Shown here: in pieces, positions 8,482 to 17,012 of the stretch | How the letters are laid out: every line of letters begins with the position of its first letter | Numbering within the stretch: the stretch's first letter is position 1 | Assembly (NCBI GenBank): GCA_016296505.1 | Contig: JAEDJD010000007.1 | Coordinates: forward strand, 27,142-91,141 | Source of the DNA: Oscillospiraceae bacterium | GTDB taxonomy: Bacteria; Bacillota; Clostridia; Oscillospirales; Ruminococcaceae | Length of the DNA: 64,000 nucleotides | Direction: 5' to 3' | The notes under the pieces: model-generated | Databases searched by the model: none | Seen by the model: the letters and a program-made list of their open reading frames with translations, nothing else | Told to the model about the DNA's origin: nothing | Position numbers and translations under genes: made by a program

Positions 8482-8797
8482 AAATGTAGACAAATACAAC
8501 CGATTCAGAAGCATAACCGTAGGTTTCAGAGTATCGCCCGAAGAATTTGAGGAGCTTAACCGTGCCGTTGCTTTATCGGGACTTCCAAAGCAGGAATACT
8601 GCTATCGCAAATGTATGAACCGTGACATTGTCGTTCAGGGCAATCCGAGAGTTTACAAGCAACTGAAAATCAATCTTGAAATGGTGCTGTCAGAGCTTAA
8701 ACGTATTGATAACGGTACGAAAATCGACACTGAACTTCTCGAAACAATACGGCTCATCAACATCACACTCTATGGCTTGAAAGGAGAATGCGAATGA
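8471..8797 (+). CDS. mobC: MobC-like relaxosome protein
   Basis: 108 aa. The segment ITVGFRVSPEEFEELNRAV followed by SGLPKQEYCYRKCM is typical of MobC/ribbon-helix-helix mobilization proteins, which bind oriT and help the relaxase. It overlaps the integrase stop by 11 bases. ATGs at 8462 and 8465 are too close to AAAGGA; 8471 is best spaced. Its stop overlaps the next start (ATGA). Confidence 0.7.
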   Translation: MSAKNVDKYNRFRSITVGFRVSPEEFEELNRAVALSGLPKQEYCYRKCMNRDIVVQGNPRVYKQLKINLEMVLSELKRIDNGTKIDTELLETIRLINITLYGLKGECE

Positions 8798-9930
8798 CCA
8801 TAAAAGAAGAAATGGCCACTCCCGTTGCACCTGTTGGCGCAGGTGCGGAGCAGTCATCTCAAAATCAATCTACAAGTATTATACCAGAAATCAACGAGGA
8901 TTTCAATACCCCTGATGACTTTTTTCAGCAGATGATGAATCCTTACTATCTGAAAACCGTTTCGATGAACGAGCTTTACGAAACCGTGTTCCAGAGCAGA
9001 CCGCCAATTATTGACGGTTTGCTCTATCCGGGCGTGTATCTTTTCGTTGGTGCGCCAAAGATTGGCAAGAGTTTTCTTATGTCACAGCTTGCCTATCACG
9101 TCAGCAAGGGTGAGCCTCTTTGGAATTACACTGTTCATAAAAGCAATGTGCTGTATCTTGCTCTTGAAGATAACTACGAAAGAATTCAGAAGCGTTCCTA
9201 CCGAATGTTCGGAACGGAGAGTATTGATAATCTTCGCTTCGCTGTTATGGCAAATACCGTTGACGGTGGACTCGAAAAGCAGTTGGAGGGATTTCTACAC
9301 GAATACCCCGAAACAAGGCTTATCATCATAGACACTTTGCAGAAAGTCCGTGAGGCAAGCAACGAGTGCAGTTACAGCAACGATTATCAGGTTATTGCAA
9401 GGCTGAAACAGTTTTCCGACAGCCGAGGTATCTGTATGCTGATTGTTCATCACACACGCAAGCAGAAAGCGGACGATTCCTTTGATATGATTTCGGGAAC
9501 GAACGGTCTGCTCGGTGCGGCAGACGGAGCATTTCTTCTGCAAAAAGAAAAGCGCACAGAAAATTCTGCAACGCTTGAAATTTCAGGGCGTGACCAGCAA
9601 GACCAGAAGCTACACCTTGTGCGTAACCCAGAGAAGCTTTCTTGGGAGCTGGAGCGTATTGAAACGGAGTTATGGAAAGAACCGCCTGAGCCGATACTGG
9701 AAGCGGTGGCGAAGTTTATCACAGCGGATAATCCTGATTGGGTCGGAACAGCAACGGAGCTTACCGAGAAAATCGAGACGGATATTCCCGTGAATACAAT
9801 CACGAAAAAACTGAATGTCAACGCAAGTCGGCTTTTCAACGAGTACGGCATTGTTTACAAAAGCAGCCGTACTCACGACGGACGCAGGATTGAACTGCAC
9901 TTTCAATCGGCTGTCCGTGACAGTTCGTGA
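8794..9930 (+). CDS. RepA-like AAA ATPase (replicative helicase family)
   Basis: 378 aa. Walker A reads GAPKIGKSF near residue 84, Walker B LIIIDTLQKVRE near residue 175, and a sensor-like HHTRK near residue 211, as in the RepA/RSF1010-type AAA_25 helicases of mobile elements. The C-terminal 90 residues look like a winged helix (VGTATELTEKIE). The start uses the same GGAGAATGCGAATG context as the integrase. Immediately downstream are iteron-like repeats, so it may drive autonomous replication of the excised circle. This is inference. Confidence 0.75.
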   Translation: MTIKEEMATPVAPVGAGAEQSSQNQSTSIIPEINEDFNTPDDFFQQMMNPYYLKTVSMNELYETVFQSRPPIIDGLLYPGVYLFVGAPKIGKSFLMSQLAYHVSKGEPLWNYTVHKSNVLYLALEDNYERIQKRSYRMFGTESIDNLRFAVMANTVDGGLEKQLEGFLHEYPETRLIIIDTLQKVREASNECSYSNDYQVIARLKQFSDSRGICMLIVHHTRKQKADDSFDMISGTNGLLGAADGAFLLQKEKRTENSATLEISGRDQQDQKLHLVRNPEKLSWELERIETELWKEPPEPILEAVAKFITADNPDWVGTATELTEKIETDIPVNTITKKLNVNASRLFNEYGIVYKSSRTHDGRRIELHFQSAVRDSS

Positions 9931-10000
9931 CAGCTGTGACGGTTTTTATGATAGCGGTGGCGGTGTGTAAATAACCGTCACAACCGTCACCAGCCGTCAC
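9916..10000. repeat. Iteron-like repeats, candidate element origin
   Basis: Three direct CCGTCAC copies at 9975, 9984 and 9994, and three copies of the inverse type (CGTGACAG, CGTGACAG, TGTGACGG) at 9916, 9926 and 9936. They sit right at and after the end of the RepA-like gene, as iterons of plasmid origins do. Confidence 0.5.
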
Positions 10001-10011
10001 GCAAAGGGAGT

Positions 10012-10100
10012 CCAGAGGGAACGTCTGGCGCAATGATACTTTTGATAGAAGCCAAAGCGGATGTCAAAAGTATCATTGCGTTACTTTCGCAGAAAGTAAC
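10012..10100 (+). other. Candidate oriT with nested hairpins upstream of the relaxase
   Basis: CCAGA/TCTGG at 10012-10028; a perfect 17 bp inverted repeat at 10029-10045 and 10064-10080 (CGCAATGATACTTTTGA, 18-base loop); then a perfect 9 bp hairpin at 10080-10100 (GTTACTTTC-GCA-GAAAGTAAC). Location before a MobV relaxase and stacked palindromes fit a nick region. An ATG at 10033 lies inside the first palindrome, so it is unlikely to be the relaxase start. Confidence 0.55.
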
Positions 10101-10134
10101 AAAGGCAAAAAGCAAGCTTGTTCAGAAAGGAGAA

Positions 10135-11442
10135 TTGCTTATCGAAAAAAGAACAATCAGCGGTCGTATCAGTAAGAAGCACAGCCTGCCTCACAATAAC
10201 CGTGAGTTTCTGTGTGAAAATGTTGACCCGACCAGAACAAAAGATAACATCACCATTATCAAAGATGACATCGGGCAGGTCTATCACGAGCTGTTCGACA
10301 AGGCTCTCACCGAATACAACGCCAAACAAAAACGCAAGGACAGGATTATCAAGGACTATCACGAGCATATCCGCCACAGCCGACAAGAACAAGAGTATCA
10401 CGAAGTCATTTTCCAAATCGGCAGTCAGGATGATACGTCCTGTGGCTCTGATATAGGCAAGGTTGCAACCAAGCTTCTTCGGGAGTTTGCCGAGAGCTTT
10501 CAGGCACGAAATCCGCACCTGCGTGTGTTCAATGCGGTCATTCATCTTGATGAGGCAACGCCGCATATTCATATGGACTTCGTTCCCTTTGCAACGGAAC
10601 AGAAGCGAGGTCTTTCCACAAGAGTATCACTGACAAAGGCTCTGGAACAGCAAGGCTTCAAAGGCGAGGGCAAGTTCAATACCGCCTGCAAACTGTGGAT
10701 TGACAGCGAAAAGGAAGTTCTTGCACAGCTTATGCGTTCCCGAAATATCGAGTGGGAACAACTTGGCACGCACAATGAGCATTTATCCGTGCTGGATTTC
10801 AAAAAGCAACAGCGCAACCGTGAGGTTGCCGTACTTGAAAATAAAATTGAGTGTACGGACAAGCAGTTACAACACTGTCAAGAGTTGCTTAATGAGGTCG
10901 AGGACACGATTGACAAACTTGACATCGAGTATCAGGAGAAGAAAGAGGCTGTCGGTCAGCTTGATGAGGATATTGCAGAAAAGGAAGCCACTCTTGCAGA
11001 GAATACAGCTCTCCTTGCAACAGCGGCAAAGAAAGCAAGCAAAATCAAGGATATTGACGATATTCAGGTTAAGAAAACAATGTTCGGCGGTAATATTTCC
11101 ATTGCTCCTGATGATTTCAATAAGCTTACCGACCTTGCCAAAAAGCAGATTGCGGTGGAGAGTAAGGAAAAGGAACTGAACGGCAAAATTGCAACTCTGA
11201 AAAGCGAGAAGGAAGAACTTACAGAGCAAAATATCAAACTTGAAAAGGAAAACGCTGCTCTGAAACAGGAGAACGGCTCGTTGAAATCCGTCAGGGAGAA
11301 GCTGACGATTGCTTCACTGCAAAAGGAAATCAGCGAGTGGAAGAATAAGTATCATAAGGTGCTTGATTTCATTGAAAAGCTTAATCTCACAAAGCAGTTG
11401 CAGGAGTTTTTGAAGCCGAGAACGCATACGCTGCATAGGTAA
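10135..11442 (+). CDS. MobV-family relaxase (plasmid mobilization/recombination protein)
   Basis: 435 aa from a TTG. The opening GRISKKHSLPHNNREF and NVDPTRTKDN and the metal-binding motif HLDEATPHIHMDF (about residue 143) place it in MobV (Pre/Mob). It nicks oriT and leads the strand in transfer. From about residue 245 it is a long coiled coil, usual for the family. The frame is open back to 10033, but that stretch covers the oriT palindromes. The TTG at 10135 has AGGAG only two bases upstream, so the start remains uncertain. Confidence 0.82.
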   Translation: MLIEKRTISGRISKKHSLPHNNREFLCENVDPTRTKDNITIIKDDIGQVYHELFDKALTEYNAKQKRKDRIIKDYHEHIRHSRQEQEYHEVIFQIGSQDDTSCGSDIGKVATKLLREFAESFQARNPHLRVFNAVIHLDEATPHIHMDFVPFATEQKRGLSTRVSLTKALEQQGFKGEGKFNTACKLWIDSEKEVLAQLMRSRNIEWEQLGTHNEHLSVLDFKKQQRNREVAVLENKIECTDKQLQHCQELLNEVEDTIDKLDIEYQEKKEAVGQLDEDIAEKEATLAENTALLATAAKKASKIKDIDDIQVKKTMFGGNISIAPDDFNKLTDLAKKQIAVESKEKELNGKIATLKSEKEELTEQNIKLEKENAALKQENGSLKSVREKLTIASLQKEISEWKNKYHKVLDFIEKLNLTKQLQEFLKPRTHTLHR

Positions 11443-11452
11443 ACTACTATTG

Positions 11453-11482
11453 TCAAGGCGGTATTTAATATCGCCTTGATTT
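11453..11482 (+). terminator. Hairpin after the relaxase gene
   Basis: TCAAGGCG and CGCCTTGA arms around an 11-base loop, with a weak T tract. It separates the mobilization genes from the defence cargo. Confidence 0.5.
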
Positions 11483-11594
11483 ACTTAAAGAAAATCTAAC
11501 GACATCGTGAGATTTCTTGACTTTTCTCTTGGAATGTGATATAATTCAGATAAACCATAGAATGAAGCACATTATTTCGAAGGGAGTAGATTAC

Positions 11595-12824
11595 TTGGCA
11601 GTAACATACAACAAGCTTTGGAAACTATTAATAGATAAGAATATGAATAAAACTGATTTAAAAGAAGCTGCGGGTATTAGTTTTAATGTTATGGCTCGTA
11701 TGGGTAAAAATGAGGCTATTTCCTTTGACAGCATTGAAAAGATATGTATTGCACTTGATTGCAATATCGGAGATATTCTTGATATCAATACAGAAATTGA
11801 GAGTGAGCCCCAAAAAAGAAAATTCACATCTATTGAGCTTTTTGCTGGTGCAGGAGGTCTGGCTCTTGGTATTGAGAAAGCTGGTTTCAATACACTCGGT
11901 CTTGTTGAAATAGATAAAGATGCCTCTGATACATTAAGAACCAACAGGCCAGAATGGAGAGTTATTAACGAGGATATATCAAAACTCACCTGTCTAGACC
12001 TCAAGGCTTATTTCGGTTTGGAAAGCGGCGAACTTGATTTGCTCTCTGGTGGAGCGCCCTGTCAATCGTTCTCTTATGCGGGAAAAAGATTAGGTTTGGA
12101 GGATGCCCGAGGAACTCTGTTTTACCATTACGCAAAATTTTTAGAGCAGTTACAACCTAGGATGTTCTTGTTTGAGAATGTAAAAGGCTTATTAACTCAC
12201 GACAGAGGCAGAACATACAAGACTATAGTTGATATTTTTGAAAGTACAGGATACATAATTCAAAAACAGGTATTGAACGCTTGGGATTATGGAGTTGCTC
12301 AAAAGAGAGAGCGTCTTATTACTATTGGTATCAGAAAAGATCTTACAGATAAGATTTCCTTTGAATTTCCTGCACCTCACGAATATAAGCCTGTGTTAAG
12401 GGATATTCTTCTTGATTGTCCCAAGAGCGAGGGTTCTCCTTATTCTGAATACAAGAGAAAGATTTTTGAGCTTGTTCCACCCGGTGGTTATTGGAGAGAT
12501 ATTCCTGAAGATATTGCAAAGGAATATATGAAAAGCTGCTGGTATATGGAGGGCGGTCGAACAGGTATATTACGTAGATTAAGTCTGGACGAACCTTCCT
12601 TGGCTGTTTTAACATCACCTAGCCAGAAACAGACAGATAGATGTCACCCGATTGAAGCTCGCCCGTTTACAATCAGAGAGAACGCTCGCTGTCAAAGTTT
12701 CCCTGATGATTGGCAGTTTTGTGGTAGTGTCGGACAGCAGTATAAACAGGTAGGTAACGCAGTCCCGGTTAATTTAGCCTATGAAATTGCTCTTAAAATC
12801 AAAGACGCATTGGAGGAAGTATAA
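11595..12824 (+). CDS. DNA cytosine-5 methyltransferase with N-terminal HTH, Eco47II type
   Basis: 409 aa. Residues 1-70 are a Cro/CI helix-turn-helix (YNKLWKLLIDKNMNKTDLKE). The C5-methylase motifs follow: I (FAGAGGLALGIEKAG), IV with catalytic Cys (GGAPCQSFSYAGKRLG), VI (FENVKG), VIII (AQKRERL), and X (VGNAVPVNLA). A TTG start with GAAGGGAG eight bases upstream restores the normal AVTYNK opening; the earlier ATG has no such site. It protects DNA from the nuclease whose start overlaps its stop, and the HTH may let it control its own promoter. Confidence 0.88.
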   Translation: MAVTYNKLWKLLIDKNMNKTDLKEAAGISFNVMARMGKNEAISFDSIEKICIALDCNIGDILDINTEIESEPQKRKFTSIELFAGAGGLALGIEKAGFNTLGLVEIDKDASDTLRTNRPEWRVINEDISKLTCLDLKAYFGLESGELDLLSGGAPCQSFSYAGKRLGLEDARGTLFYHYAKFLEQLQPRMFLFENVKGLLTHDRGRTYKTIVDIFESTGYIIQKQVLNAWDYGVAQKRERLITIGIRKDLTDKISFEFPAPHEYKPVLRDILLDCPKSEGSPYSEYKRKIFELVPPGGYWRDIPEDIAKEYMKSCWYMEGGRTGILRRLSLDEPSLAVLTSPSQKQTDRCHPIEARPFTIRENARCQSFPDDWQFCGSVGQQYKQVGNAVPVNLAYEIALKIKDALEEV

Positions 12825-13630
12825 TGTGGACATTAACATTTATAAGTGAAGAAGATTTTACGAATCACGTTAAAGCAACTATTGAAAAGTACGGTGAAAA
12901 GCTCGAATCATTTGATTTGAAGCGTTTCAACAAGAATATCATAGACCCTATCAAGCTGATTTTCGATAAGACTGTTTATCAAGCCTCTTGGGAAGAAATC
13001 GTTAGCAATGAGATTTTCAGACAGAGAGATAAATCCAACAATAATGACATCGGATATTTTCATCAGCGTATCTTCAACTACATAGACAAATGCCGTGTGC
13101 CTGACAACGGGAAAGAAGGCGGCTGGGATGTAATATACGAAAATCCCGAAGGGATATTCTTACCTGACGGCAGCGTTGTTCATACAGTTTATGTAGAAAT
13201 GAAAAACAAGCATAACACTATGAACTCTGCGTCTGCTGGCAAGACATTTATTAAAATGCAGAATCAGCTTTTAAAAGATGATGATTGTGCGTGTTTTCTT
13301 GTAGAAGCTATTGCACAGCGCTCACAAAATATCAAATGGGAAACAACTGTTGATAAGAATAAAGTTGGACATAAACTGATACGCAGAGTAAGTCTTGACC
13401 AGTTCTATGCTCTTGTTACAGGACAAGAGGACGCCTTTTATCAGATGTGTATGGTTCTGCCCGATATAATCAAAAAGGCAGTAGACGAGCTTTCGGGTTC
13501 TATTGTTCCTCACGATACTGTCATTGACGAGCTGAAAGAGCTTGCTAAGAAGCAGAACATTGATGATGAGAATCTCGCTGTGGCTATGGCGGTGTATATG
13601 CTGGGGTTTGGGAGTTATAAAGGTTTTTAA
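12824..13630 (+). CDS. Eco47II-family type II restriction endonuclease
   Basis: 268 aa. The body matches the Eco47II family as I know it: NNDIGYFHQRIFNYI, GGWDVIYENPEG and YVEMKNKHNTMNS, the last being a PD-(D/E)XK-type active-site strand (E-x-K). Family members cut GGNCC; the specificity here is predicted, not shown. It overlaps the methylase by one base (TAATG), ensuring coupled expression. The gene is AT-rich compared with the element backbone. Confidence 0.8.
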   Translation: MWTLTFISEEDFTNHVKATIEKYGEKLESFDLKRFNKNIIDPIKLIFDKTVYQASWEEIVSNEIFRQRDKSNNNDIGYFHQRIFNYIDKCRVPDNGKEGGWDVIYENPEGIFLPDGSVVHTVYVEMKNKHNTMNSASAGKTFIKMQNQLLKDDDCACFLVEAIAQRSQNIKWETTVDKNKVGHKLIRRVSLDQFYALVTGQEDAFYQMCMVLPDIIKKAVDELSGSIVPHDTVIDELKELAKKQNIDDENLAVAMAVYMLGFGSYKGF

Positions 13631-13680
13631 TGCGAAACAAATAATCGAGTTTTGAGGTAGAAGTATTAGGAGAGTTTTTT

Positions 13681-14268
13681 ATGCGAATAAACGTTTTTGA
13701 AAGTGGCTATTTCAGAGATTATACAATTACAAATCTTAATTCAGCAAGATCCAAGGTGATAACTGAGTCATATCAATTTGCACATATTTCAACTACTGTG
13801 TTTATTTCTCACAAACATGATGATTTGGAGAATCTAAAAGATATAATAGGTTTCTTAGAAAAAGAATACGCTGTTAAAGCTTATATAGATAGTGAAGATC
13901 CACAAATGCCTAAAATAACTTCAGCAGAAACAGCAGCAAATATAAAAGCCAGAATAAAAGAGTGCCGTAAGTTTATTCTTCTTGCGACTGAAAACGCAAT
14001 TAATTCAAAATGGTGTAATTGGGAACTTGGTTATGGCGATTCAGTAAAATTTCCAAACAATATAGCTTTGTTTCCATTTAAGTCAAAGGGAACTTCTGAC
14101 GCACAGTATATTGGTTCAGAGTATATGAAATTATATCCTTATATTGTATATCGTTCCGCGGGAGAAAAATATGAAAATGGCAAACCAATACAAGAAGGTT
14201 ACTATATACGAACCGAAAATAGTAATGGCAATACAATTGTTCCACTATCAGAATGGCTTTCAAAGTAA
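13681..14268 (+). CDS. TIR-domain protein, first in the Thoeris locus
   Basis: 195 aa. A TIR domain starts after about 40 residues: TVFISHKHDDLENLKDIIGF, then KFILLATENAINSKWCNWEL, where the Glu of CNWEL is the expected NADase residue. It differs from the two ThsB-type TIRs downstream in having the N-terminal extension and the classical SHKHDD opening. TIR proteins in Thoeris make cyclic ADP-ribose isomers on phage infection. Whether this copy serves ThsA or acts alone is unknown. It is spaced 12 bases from thsB. Confidence 0.8.
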   Translation: MRINVFESGYFRDYTITNLNSARSKVITESYQFAHISTTVFISHKHDDLENLKDIIGFLEKEYAVKAYIDSEDPQMPKITSAETAANIKARIKECRKFILLATENAINSKWCNWELGYGDSVKFPNNIALFPFKSKGTSDAQYIGSEYMKLYPYIVYRSAGEKYENGKPIQEGYYIRTENSNGNTIVPLSEWLSK

Positions 14269-14280
14269 AGGAGGTTTATT

Positions 14281-14769
14281 ATGTCTCGTAAAGTATTCTT
14301 TAGTTTTCATTATCAGAATGATATCAGTAGATCAATGGTCGTCAGAAACAGTTGGGTAACACAAGGAAAAGAAGCTGCGGGCTTTACAGATAAAGCAGAA
14401 TTTGAAAAGCTCAAAAGAACAGGTGATTCTGCTGTAAAAAGGTGGATAGATTCACAGTTATATGGCACGTCAGTTACCGTCGTACTTATTGGACGTGAAA
14501 CACTAAATCGCCCTTTTGTTAAATATGAAATATGCGAAAGCATTAATAGAGGAAATGCGGTCATCGGTGTATTCATTCATAACGTGAAGGATATGGTAAC
14601 TAAAAGCACATCACTTAAAGGGAACGCACACACTATAATTGGCTCAAAAAATGGACGTTCCATTTATTTTGATGAGATTTGCGATGGATTATATGACTAC
14701 ATCGCTCAAGATGGTTATAACAATCTCGGAAGTTGGATTGAAGCAGCCGCCCAAAAGCATAATAAATAA
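14281..14769 (+). CDS. thsB: ThsB, Thoeris TIR-like sensor
   Basis: 162 aa. The ThsB/DUF1863 pattern is clear: KVFFSFHYQNDISRSMVVRN, TSVTVVLIGRETLNRPFVKY and EICESINRGNAVIGVFIH, with the Glu after KY as likely catalytic residue. Known ThsB proteins recognise phage components and convert NAD to a cyclic signal that activates ThsA. AAAGGAGG precedes the ATG. It directly precedes thsA with a 14 bp gap. Confidence 0.88.
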   Translation: MSRKVFFSFHYQNDISRSMVVRNSWVTQGKEAAGFTDKAEFEKLKRTGDSAVKRWIDSQLYGTSVTVVLIGRETLNRPFVKYEICESINRGNAVIGVFIHNVKDMVTKSTSLKGNAHTIIGSKNGRSIYFDEICDGLYDYIAQDGYNNLGSWIEAAAQKHNK

Positions 14770-14783
14770 CGCAGGAGGTTATT

Positions 14784-16208
14784 ATGGCAGTTACAAAAGA
14801 AGAACTTATACGAGAGTATACCAGGGCTATTCAAGAAGGTAATGCTGCTATATTTGCCGGAGCTGGATTATCAAGGCCATCAGGTTTTGTGGATTGGAAA
14901 GATTTGCTCAAACCGCTTGCATCGGATATTAAACTTGATATTGACAAAGAGCATGATTTGTTGTCGGTTGCCCAATACTATAGAAATCAAAGGAGAACTC
15001 GATCTGGTATAAATCAAGCAATTATGGATGCTTTTTCAAAAGATGTAGCTACTAATGAAAACGCACAGATTATAACAAGATTACCAATATTTACTTATTG
15101 GACAACTAATTACGATGATGTAATTGAAAATGGAATAAAAGAAGCAAATAGAAATCCTGATGTTAAGTGTGAATCTGATCAACTTTCTGTAATGAAAAGA
15201 GATCGAGATGCAATAGTTTATAAAATGCACGGAGATGTTAATCATCCTGCTAATGCTGTGCTTACAAAAGAAGATTATGAATTATACGAATATCGCAGAC
15301 CATTATTCAGAACCGCATTAAAAGGAGATCTAGTTTCTAAAGTATTCCTTTTTATAGGATTCAGTTTTGAAGATCCCAATCTTGATTATATCCTAAGTCA
15401 GATTCATTCTCTGCTTGGCGAAAATGTTCACGATCATTACTGCTTTTTTAAGCGTGTACAAGAGAAAGACTATTCTGATACGAAAGAATATGGCTATGAT
15501 AGAGCAAAACAGGATATGCAGGAAGAAAATCTTCGTAATTACGGTATTCAAACTGTCTTTGTGGATGATTACACGGAAATAACAGTGATTCTTCATGAAA
15601 TTGAAAGAGTATCCAAGATGAAGAACATTTTTGTTTCTGGAAGTGCTGAAGAATATTCCTTGCCTTGGAATCAAGTAAGTGCTGAAGAGTTAGCTGGAAA
15701 ACTATCTGGAGAGTTAGTTAAACAAAATTGTAGAATTACTTCTGGGTTTGGACTTGGAATTGGATCAGCTGTTATTAACGGAGCGTTGGATGTGATATAC
15801 GCAGAGAAATATAGACACATTGATGAGCATCTGTGCCTTCGCCCGTTTCCTCAAAATATTAGTAATCCAACTGAACGAGCTGAAAAGTGGAAAAAGTATA
15901 GAGAAGAAATGTTAGCGGAAACAGGAGTATCTATCTTTATGTTTGGAAACAAAAAAGATGCAAAAACTGGAAGCATAATTGAAGCTAATGGATGTATGCA
16001 AGAATTTGAAATTGCAAAATCAAAAGGGAATATTATTATTCCAATTGGTTCTACCGGGTACGCAGCTAAGACAATTTTAGAGAACGTAAAAAAAGATATG
16101 GCTAACTATGATTATTTGTCAAAATACATTGATATATTAGAAACAGAAACTGATATAGACAAATTAATACGATGCGTGATAGAGATAATACAAAGTAACC
16201 TATATTAA
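14784..16208 (+). CDS. thsA: ThsA, SIR2-SLOG NADase effector of Thoeris
   Basis: 474 aa, the family length. N-terminal SIR2 domain: AAIFAGAGLSRPSGF (NAD loop), TNYDDVIENG and YKMHGDVNHP with the catalytic His. The C-terminal SLOG domain (about residues 283-474) has ITSGFGLGIGSAVINGAL, the pocket for the cyclic ADP-ribose signal. On activation ThsA depletes cellular NAD and stops phage growth. It is flanked by ThsB-type genes on both sides and has an optimal GGAGG site. Confidence 0.93.
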   Translation: MAVTKEELIREYTRAIQEGNAAIFAGAGLSRPSGFVDWKDLLKPLASDIKLDIDKEHDLLSVAQYYRNQRRTRSGINQAIMDAFSKDVATNENAQIITRLPIFTYWTTNYDDVIENGIKEANRNPDVKCESDQLSVMKRDRDAIVYKMHGDVNHPANAVLTKEDYELYEYRRPLFRTALKGDLVSKVFLFIGFSFEDPNLDYILSQIHSLLGENVHDHYCFFKRVQEKDYSDTKEYGYDRAKQDMQEENLRNYGIQTVFVDDYTEITVILHEIERVSKMKNIFVSGSAEEYSLPWNQVSAEELAGKLSGELVKQNCRITSGFGLGIGSAVINGALDVIYAEKYRHIDEHLCLRPFPQNISNPTERAEKWKKYREEMLAETGVSIFMFGNKKDAKTGSIIEANGCMQEFEIAKSKGNIIIPIGSTGYAAKTILENVKKDMANYDYLSKYIDILETETDIDKLIRCVIEIIQSNLY

Positions 16209-16220
16209 GGAGTGAGTTCG

Positions 16221-16787
16221 ATGGGCAGAAAGATATTCGTCTCTTACAAGTATAAAGACAGCGATGTAAAAGAATTGTCGGGAGTCACCTCACCAACTTG
16301 GCCTTGTGATTACGTTAACTACATTAAGGATGCGGTTCTTGCTGACGATGACATATATAAAGGCGAAGAGAGTGACGAAGATATTTCAAGTTGGAGTGAT
16401 GATGCAATATGGAATCACTTAAAAGATAAGATTTATGATAGCACAATTACCATTGTTCTAATATCTCCAAACATGAAGGAACCAAATAGATGGCAAGAAT
16501 CTCAATGGATTCCTTGGGAGATATCCTACTCACTTAAAGAAACAACCCGGAATAATAGAACCAGTCATAGCAATGCTGTTCTTGCTGTTGTTCTTCCTGA
16601 TAAGAACGGTTCGTACTCGTACTATAACAAAAATGATTTATTTCCAATATTAAAAAGCAATATTGAAAATGATTACATTTACGTTGTAACATGGGATGAT
16701 TTTATAACGTATCCGCAAGTAGATATACAGATAGCATTCGAACATAAAAACGAAACACCTACATATAAAATAGTCAAGTCCTTATAA
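16221..16787 (+). CDS. Second ThsB-type TIR protein
   Basis: 188 aa. MGRKIFVSYKYKDSDVKEL, TITIVLISPNMKEPN and WIPWEISYSLKE follow the ThsB pattern, with the Glu of PWEIS as probable catalytic residue. It is longer than the first ThsB and divergent from it. The ATG at 16221 sits 8-9 bases after AAGGAG; a GTG at 16212 is too close. Multiple ThsB copies in one Thoeris locus are known to widen phage recognition; this copy likely plays that part. Confidence 0.82.
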   Translation: MGRKIFVSYKYKDSDVKELSGVTSPTWPCDYVNYIKDAVLADDDIYKGEESDEDISSWSDDAIWNHLKDKIYDSTITIVLISPNMKEPNRWQESQWIPWEISYSLKETTRNNRTSHSNAVLAVVLPDKNGSYSYYNKNDLFPILKSNIENDYIYVVTWDDFITYPQVDIQIAFEHKNETPTYKIVKSL

Positions 16788-16893
16788 CATTGTAGAAATA
16801 GTTTTTGTGAATACCCAATAAATTTTGATAAGAACAAATAAATCTCTTGAATTTATTTGAATATTGTGGTATACTGACTTTGTTATCAAAGTT

Positions 16894-16914
16894 GATAACA
16901 CAATGATAACAGGA
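16894..16914 (+). repeat. Candidate integrase arm site, right end
   Basis: GATAAC-N5-GATAAC followed by AGGA, 19 of 21 bases identical to 6449-6469. It also lies partly in a TGTTATCAA/TTGATAACA inverted repeat at 16881-16900. Confidence 0.5.
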
Positions 16915-16972
16915 GTCGAAACACTCCGGATAATACAGACAATCTGTATAACAGAAAGCAAAAGTTGATATG

Positions 16973-16998
16973 AATTCTAAACAAATCTGTTTAGAATT
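16973..16998. promoter_or_regulatory. 26-base palindrome beside attR, same site as the repressor operator
   Basis: AATTCTAAACA-N4-TGTTTAGAATT is perfect. Its core CTAAACA-N4-TGTTTAG also occurs at 7146-7163 in the xre/xis control region. It lies 14 bases from attR. Confidence 0.6.
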
Positions 16999-17012
16999 GA
17001 ACATCCGTTGCA

